Of a stretch of 9,979 bases of DNA, positions 7,058 to 9,979 are shown piece after piece. Origin of the DNA: Desulfobacteraceae bacterium (lineage in GTDB: Bacteria; Desulfobacterota; Desulfobacteria; Desulfobacterales; ETH-SRB1). The position numbers were made by a program, and so were the translations under genes. Numbering within the stretch: the first letter of the stretch is position 1; every line of letters starts with the position of its first letter. The stretch is taken from the NCBI GenBank assembly GCA_030638305.1, contig DAOWEW010000061.1, positions 1-9,979 on the forward strand, written 5' to 3'. Under the pieces are notes generated by a model. It did not search any database, was not told the DNA's origin, and saw only the letters and a program-made list of their open reading frames with translations.

Positions 7058-9247
7058 TTATACTTTGGTCAGCCTAGCCCTTATCCCCCATGCTGCATCA
7101 AGACCGGATACTTGATCTTCTACCGAACCGATAAGTTCGTTAAAATTACATCCCTTACCAGCAAGGTACTTATCATAGGCAGTATGTCCCAAACCTCTTG
7201 GCAAAGCAACTATACCAGGCATAATTCCTTCATAAAGATGTACCTTAACCTTTGCTTTACCTCTTGGAGTATATAAGAATGCATGTTTTCCCTGAGTCAG
7301 CCCCAAATCTTTGCCTGTCTTGGGATTTATCTCAACACATGCATCTTTACCTTTAAGAACCGTATCCTCAACTGCCTTTATTGCAAATGGCGGATCGCCA
7401 ATATATCCATTTGCAAGTCTGATAGAATCATACGGCATAAGTATAAGAGGATACGAAAGTGCACTGCCTTCTATGCTTACCGGACTAAAACCGGAAAGTG
7501 ATTTCATGGCCTCAGGATAAAAATTAAAATCGCCTTCCAACTTACATTTGTCACCATTGAATTCAAATCCATTTTCCACCAGAGCATCCCATTTAATGCC
7601 CAATGTTTCTTTAAGACATGCTTCATAGTTGTCCCATGGAAAAGCATCGGCTATTTTACCTCCCAGCGCTTTTGCCATAAGCATTATAACATCGCCAACA
7701 TGCTTTGTGTTAAACTGGGGTTTTACCACAGGCCTTGCAAGACCGACAATGGGTTTAGACAACCCTGCCAGCGTTGGTACATCTTCATAACGTTCCAGGT
7801 AAACATGATTCGGCAGGATCAAGTCTGCATTGCTAGCAGTTTCATCCATATATGATGAAAAACTTACAATAAATGGTATGTTTTTAAATGCCGTCTTAAT
7901 TGTTTTGCTGCCAGGCATAGAGTACAGAGGATTTGCATCTGAGACAAAAAGCGCCTTAAATGGATACCCTTCTCCTGAATTAATGACTCCAGGAAAACGA
8001 TTTAACAAAGATGCTGCATGCGGGTACTCACTGCCTGCTCCATCTATCCGCTCTTTTTGCATACCGGTTGAGGCAACACTATCCAATTCCGGATCAGACC
8101 AATTGATATAATCAGGCTCGGAAACAGCCCAAACACCGCCCTCTTCATTTATATTACCTACAAGAGCATTTAATGCATGCACAGCCATAAATTCATCAAG
8201 GCTTCCCGGTGCACTCCCCTGCCCTTTGCCGCAAATTGCCAAAGGCTTTGAAGCCTGTGCAAAATTTTTGGCTAATGAAACTATGACGTCACTATTTATT
8301 CCCGTTATTTCTGATACTTTATCCGTGCTGTACTCATTTTGTACCAGCTCCTTGAATGATTCAAAACCGGTTGACTGACTAACTTTTTTGGAATCTAACG
8401 AGTTGGTTATGATAACATTCGCAAGGCCTAATGCCAAAGCTGCCTCTGTACCGGGATTTATTGGAATCCATTTATCGGATTTTGCTGCTGTATTTGACAG
8501 GCGAGACTCAATCTGTACCATTTTTTTACCATCGGCTTTCCATGCACTGTTAGCCTTAAACATGCGCACCGGAGACCCCCATCCATCAATTATTCCGCTT
8601 CCGAAACTTAATATAAAATCGGCATTTTCAACATCAAATCCAGCTTGAGCATCTGCCTCCTGCATAAGAGATATCGTAGTCTTATATGAATCTTGAATGG
8701 AAGGCATTGTCATAAAATTGGGAGAGCCGTATGCTGTCAGAAATCTTTTAAAAAGATTGGGCACTGTCCCACAATCTGAATTCACAATAGCACCAATTGC
8801 ATGAGATTCGCCTTGAGATCTTATTTCGGCAAGTTTTTGTGCAACCTCTGAAATAGCTTCATCCCAGGATATCTTTTCCCATTTTCCTTCGCCTCTTTCC
8901 CCTACTCTTTTTAATGGTGATTTGACGCGTGTGGGACCATAAAGCAACTGAAGGCCAGACAAACCCAGTATGCACACACCACCATCGTTTACCGGATGTC
9001 CTTTCATACCCTCTATTTTAACAGCGCGGTCGTCAACTTTGCGTACAGTAATACCACAGCCTCCGGGGCAGAGAGTACAGACCGTATTATTTTGACTGTA
9101 TTCACCATCCGGCGGAACAGGCGTCCATGGCCAATTTTGTGACCATATGGATAAATCATCCGTCAGCTTCCAAGGCAATGGTGTAAAAGCTGAACCAGCC
9201 GCACCACCAATTATAAATGACAAGAAACTTCTTCTGCCTATCTTCAT
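7058..9247 (-). CDS. qrcB: Menaquinone reductase QrcB, molybdopterin oxidoreductase family
   Basis: A 729-residue periplasmic subunit of the Qrc complex. The N terminus MKIGRRSFLSFIIGGAAGSA is a Tat signal with its twin arginines at 5-6. A 4Fe-4S site follows as C57-x2-C60-x3-C64-x27-C92. The fold is that of the bis-MGD oxidoreductases, ending with the usual C-terminal dinucleotide-binding domain (GKDLGLTQGKHAFLYTPRG). Two features argue against a catalytic molybdenum site: after C92 the usual Lys of CxKG is Leu94, and the region after PNF (S183-I-Q-D) has no evident Cys or Sec metal ligand by eye. The homologous Desulfovibrio complex was purified without molybdenum. ATG 9247 is preferred to the adjacent TTG at 9250; AAGGGG lies 8 nt upstream. 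It follows qrcA after 55 bp. Confidence 0.92.
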   Translation of the reverse strand: MKIGRRSFLSFIIGGAAGSAFTPLPWKLTDDLSIWSQNWPWTPVPPDGEYSQNNTVCTLCPGGCGITVRKVDDRAVKIEGMKGHPVNDGGVCILGLSGLQLLYGPTRVKSPLKRVGERGEGKWEKISWDEAISEVAQKLAEIRSQGESHAIGAIVNSDCGTVPNLFKRFLTAYGSPNFMTMPSIQDSYKTTISLMQEADAQAGFDVENADFILSFGSGIIDGWGSPVRMFKANSAWKADGKKMVQIESRLSNTAAKSDKWIPINPGTEAALALGLANVIITNSLDSKKVSQSTGFESFKELVQNEYSTDKVSEITGINSDVIVSLAKNFAQASKPLAICGKGQGSAPGSLDEFMAVHALNALVGNINEEGGVWAVSEPDYINWSDPELDSVASTGMQKERIDGAGSEYPHAASLLNRFPGVINSGEGYPFKALFVSDANPLYSMPGSKTIKTAFKNIPFIVSFSSYMDETASNADLILPNHVYLERYEDVPTLAGLSKPIVGLARPVVKPQFNTKHVGDVIMLMAKALGGKIADAFPWDNYEACLKETLGIKWDALVENGFEFNGDKCKLEGDFNFYPEAMKSLSGFSPVSIEGSALSYPLILMPYDSIRLANGYIGDPPFAIKAVEDTVLKGKDACVEINPKTGKDLGLTQGKHAFLYTPRGKAKVKVHLYEGIMPGIVALPRGLGHTAYDKYLAGKGCNFNELIGSVEDQVSGLDAAWGIRARLTKV

Positions 9248-9255
9248 CAATTCTA

Positions 9256-9261
9256 CCCCTT
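9256..9261 (-). promoter_or_regulatory. Ribosome binding site of qrcB
   Basis: AAGGGG on the minus strand, 8 nt before ATG 9247. An in-frame TTG directly precedes that ATG (at 9250); the spacing to the ATG is closer to the usual optimum. Confidence 0.65.
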
Positions 9262-9302
9262 AAAAATGTGTAGCTCTTAAGCTAATCGGCTTTAAAGTTT
9301 AT

Positions 9303-9979
9303 TTACTTGTGACACACAAAACACGCTTCTTTGACCGTCTTAACTCTTGCTTGATTGCCGGTCTGCTTTTCATAAGGGCGCGGAAGCCAGTTGATCGGCC
9401 AGGGAAGTGTATCAACATCTGTTTCAATTTTCTTTGTAGTATGACACTCGGCACAATCATCCATCTTCATGCGCTCCCATGTATGTTTCTTCAAACCTGA
9501 TATGTTTTTTCCCCATATATCCCGACTGTAACCTGTAATTCTGTTTTCTTCATAAACCCGAGAATGTTCGGATTCGCCAATGGACCCGTGACATGTGCCG
9601 CACTCCATCTCTGCCTTTTTGATATGTGCTGCATGTGAAAAGAATACGCAGTCAGGCTGTCTTGCATATACCAACCATGGAACCTCTCTTCCATTTGCTA
9701 CATATTGCTCAACAAATTTTACTTCATTCGGATCCTCGCCCTGGGCCTCCTCATGACAGTCAATGCACTGTGCAAGTTTTGGAATCCCTGAAAAACTTCC
9801 ATCCTCTCGGAAAAAATGGCAACTCTCACATCCTTCTTCCACAGCTTCAACATGAAGTACATGATTAAAATCTATAGGCTGTTTTTTCTGGGAATAAAGA
9901 AGCTTTGGGGATAGCATCCATCCTGAAACAAGACTTGCAGCAAGCCCTAAAATGAAAAAAAGGATAATTGGTCCTGCAA
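9303..9979 (-). CDS. qrcA: Menaquinone reductase multihaem cytochrome c subunit QrcA (5' partial)
   Basis: Electron-entry subunit of Qrc, expected to accept electrons from periplasmic cytochrome c3. The reading frame continues off the right edge, so the true start is outside the window: residues encoded upstream of the in-frame ATG at 9917 form a hydrophobic anchor (AGPIILFFILGLAASLVSGW), which means that ATG is internal. Counted from that Met, five CXXCH motifs are visible: CESCH (30-34), CIDCH (51-55), CGTCH (106-110), CAECH (155-159) and CFVCH (199-203). Six haems were reported for the Desulfovibrio protein; a lone C90 in PDCVFFSH is a possible unusual sixth site. The anchor would hold the haem domain on the periplasmic face. 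It is the first qrc gene in order, and its promoter is not in the window. Confidence 0.9.
   Translation of the reverse strand, partial: AGPIILFFILGLAASLVSGWMLSPKLLYSQKKQPIDFNHVLHVEAVEEGCESCHFFREDGSFSGIPKLAQCIDCHEEAQGEDPNEVKFVEQYVANGREVPWLVYARQPDCVFFSHAAHIKKAEMECGTCHGSIGESEHSRVYEENRITGYSRDIWGKNISGLKKHTWERMKMDDCAECHTTKKIETDVDTLPWPINWLPRPYEKQTGNQARVKTVKEACFVCHK

Noticed and set aside
6659..7276. A 205-codon plus-strand open frame across the qrcC/qrcB junction
   Set aside because: It lies antisense to two well-supported genes, its translation is Cys/His/Ser-rich without domain logic, and it has no ribosome binding site. It is a by-product of the minus-strand coding sequence.
9271..9284. A small hairpin (TAGCT/AGCTA) between qrcA and qrcB
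   Set aside because: Only 5 bp with a 4-nt loop and no following T run; too weak to call a terminator or processing site.
9303..9917. A complete 204-residue cytochrome starting at ATG 9917
   Set aside because: The frame continues upstream to the window edge and encodes a hydrophobic membrane anchor, so this Met is internal and the gene is partial.
1..9979. CRISPR arrays, tRNA or rRNA genes, phage or defence genes
   Set aside because: No regularly spaced repeats, cloverleaf or rRNA-like sequence was seen, and all long frames are accounted for by the listed genes.

Overview
The window most likely comes from a sulfate-reducing bacterium of the Desulfobacterota (former Deltaproteobacteria). The main evidence is a four-gene qrcABCD-type cluster on the minus strand, from the right edge down to about 4.9 kb. 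It encodes a periplasm-facing menaquinone reductase complex (Qrc) known from sulfate reducers: a membrane-anchored multihaem cytochrome c, a Tat-exported molybdopterin-oxidoreductase-family protein, a 16-cysteine ferredoxin-like protein and a ten-helix NrfD-type membrane protein. No species can be named from the sequence alone.

Layout from left to right. (1) 1 to about 580: most of an IS200/IS605-family element on the minus strand, with a single Y1 transposase gene and two hairpins in its leader; the far end lies outside the window. (2) About 580-840: a plausible sigma70-type promoter with an 8-bp direct repeat, then an unrecognised open frame that begins near the element's end and runs into the next gene; it may be a leftover of an interrupted gene. 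(3) 768-3233, plus strand: a large superfamily 1 Pif1/RecD-like helicase with C-terminal HRDC and helix-turn-helix domains. (4) 3242-4489, minus: murA, the first committed enzyme of peptidoglycan synthesis, convergent with the helicase gene and 8 bp from it. (5) 4501-4663: a 163-bp imperfect palindrome directly upstream of murA, followed at 4669-4717 by a strong intrinsic terminator for the qrc transcript. (6) 4739-9979, minus: qrcA (5' end cut by the window edge), qrcB, qrcC, qrcD and a 52-residue single-helix membrane protein gene that is easy to miss.

How the genes work together: QrcA is expected to take electrons from periplasmic cytochrome c3 (fed by periplasmic hydrogenases and formate dehydrogenases). 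QrcB and QrcC sit on the periplasmic side, and QrcD passes electrons to menaquinone in the membrane. The small protein follows qrcD by 18 bp, has a very strong ribosome binding site and lies before the terminator, so it is probably co-transcribed and may be an accessory subunit. The most notable points are this fifth small gene, signs that QrcB has a non-catalytic molybdopterin-type fold (CxLG instead of CxKG after the cluster cysteine, and no obvious metal ligand), five rather than six canonical haem motifs in the visible QrcA, and the palindromic element that forms all of the plausible promoter space of murA.
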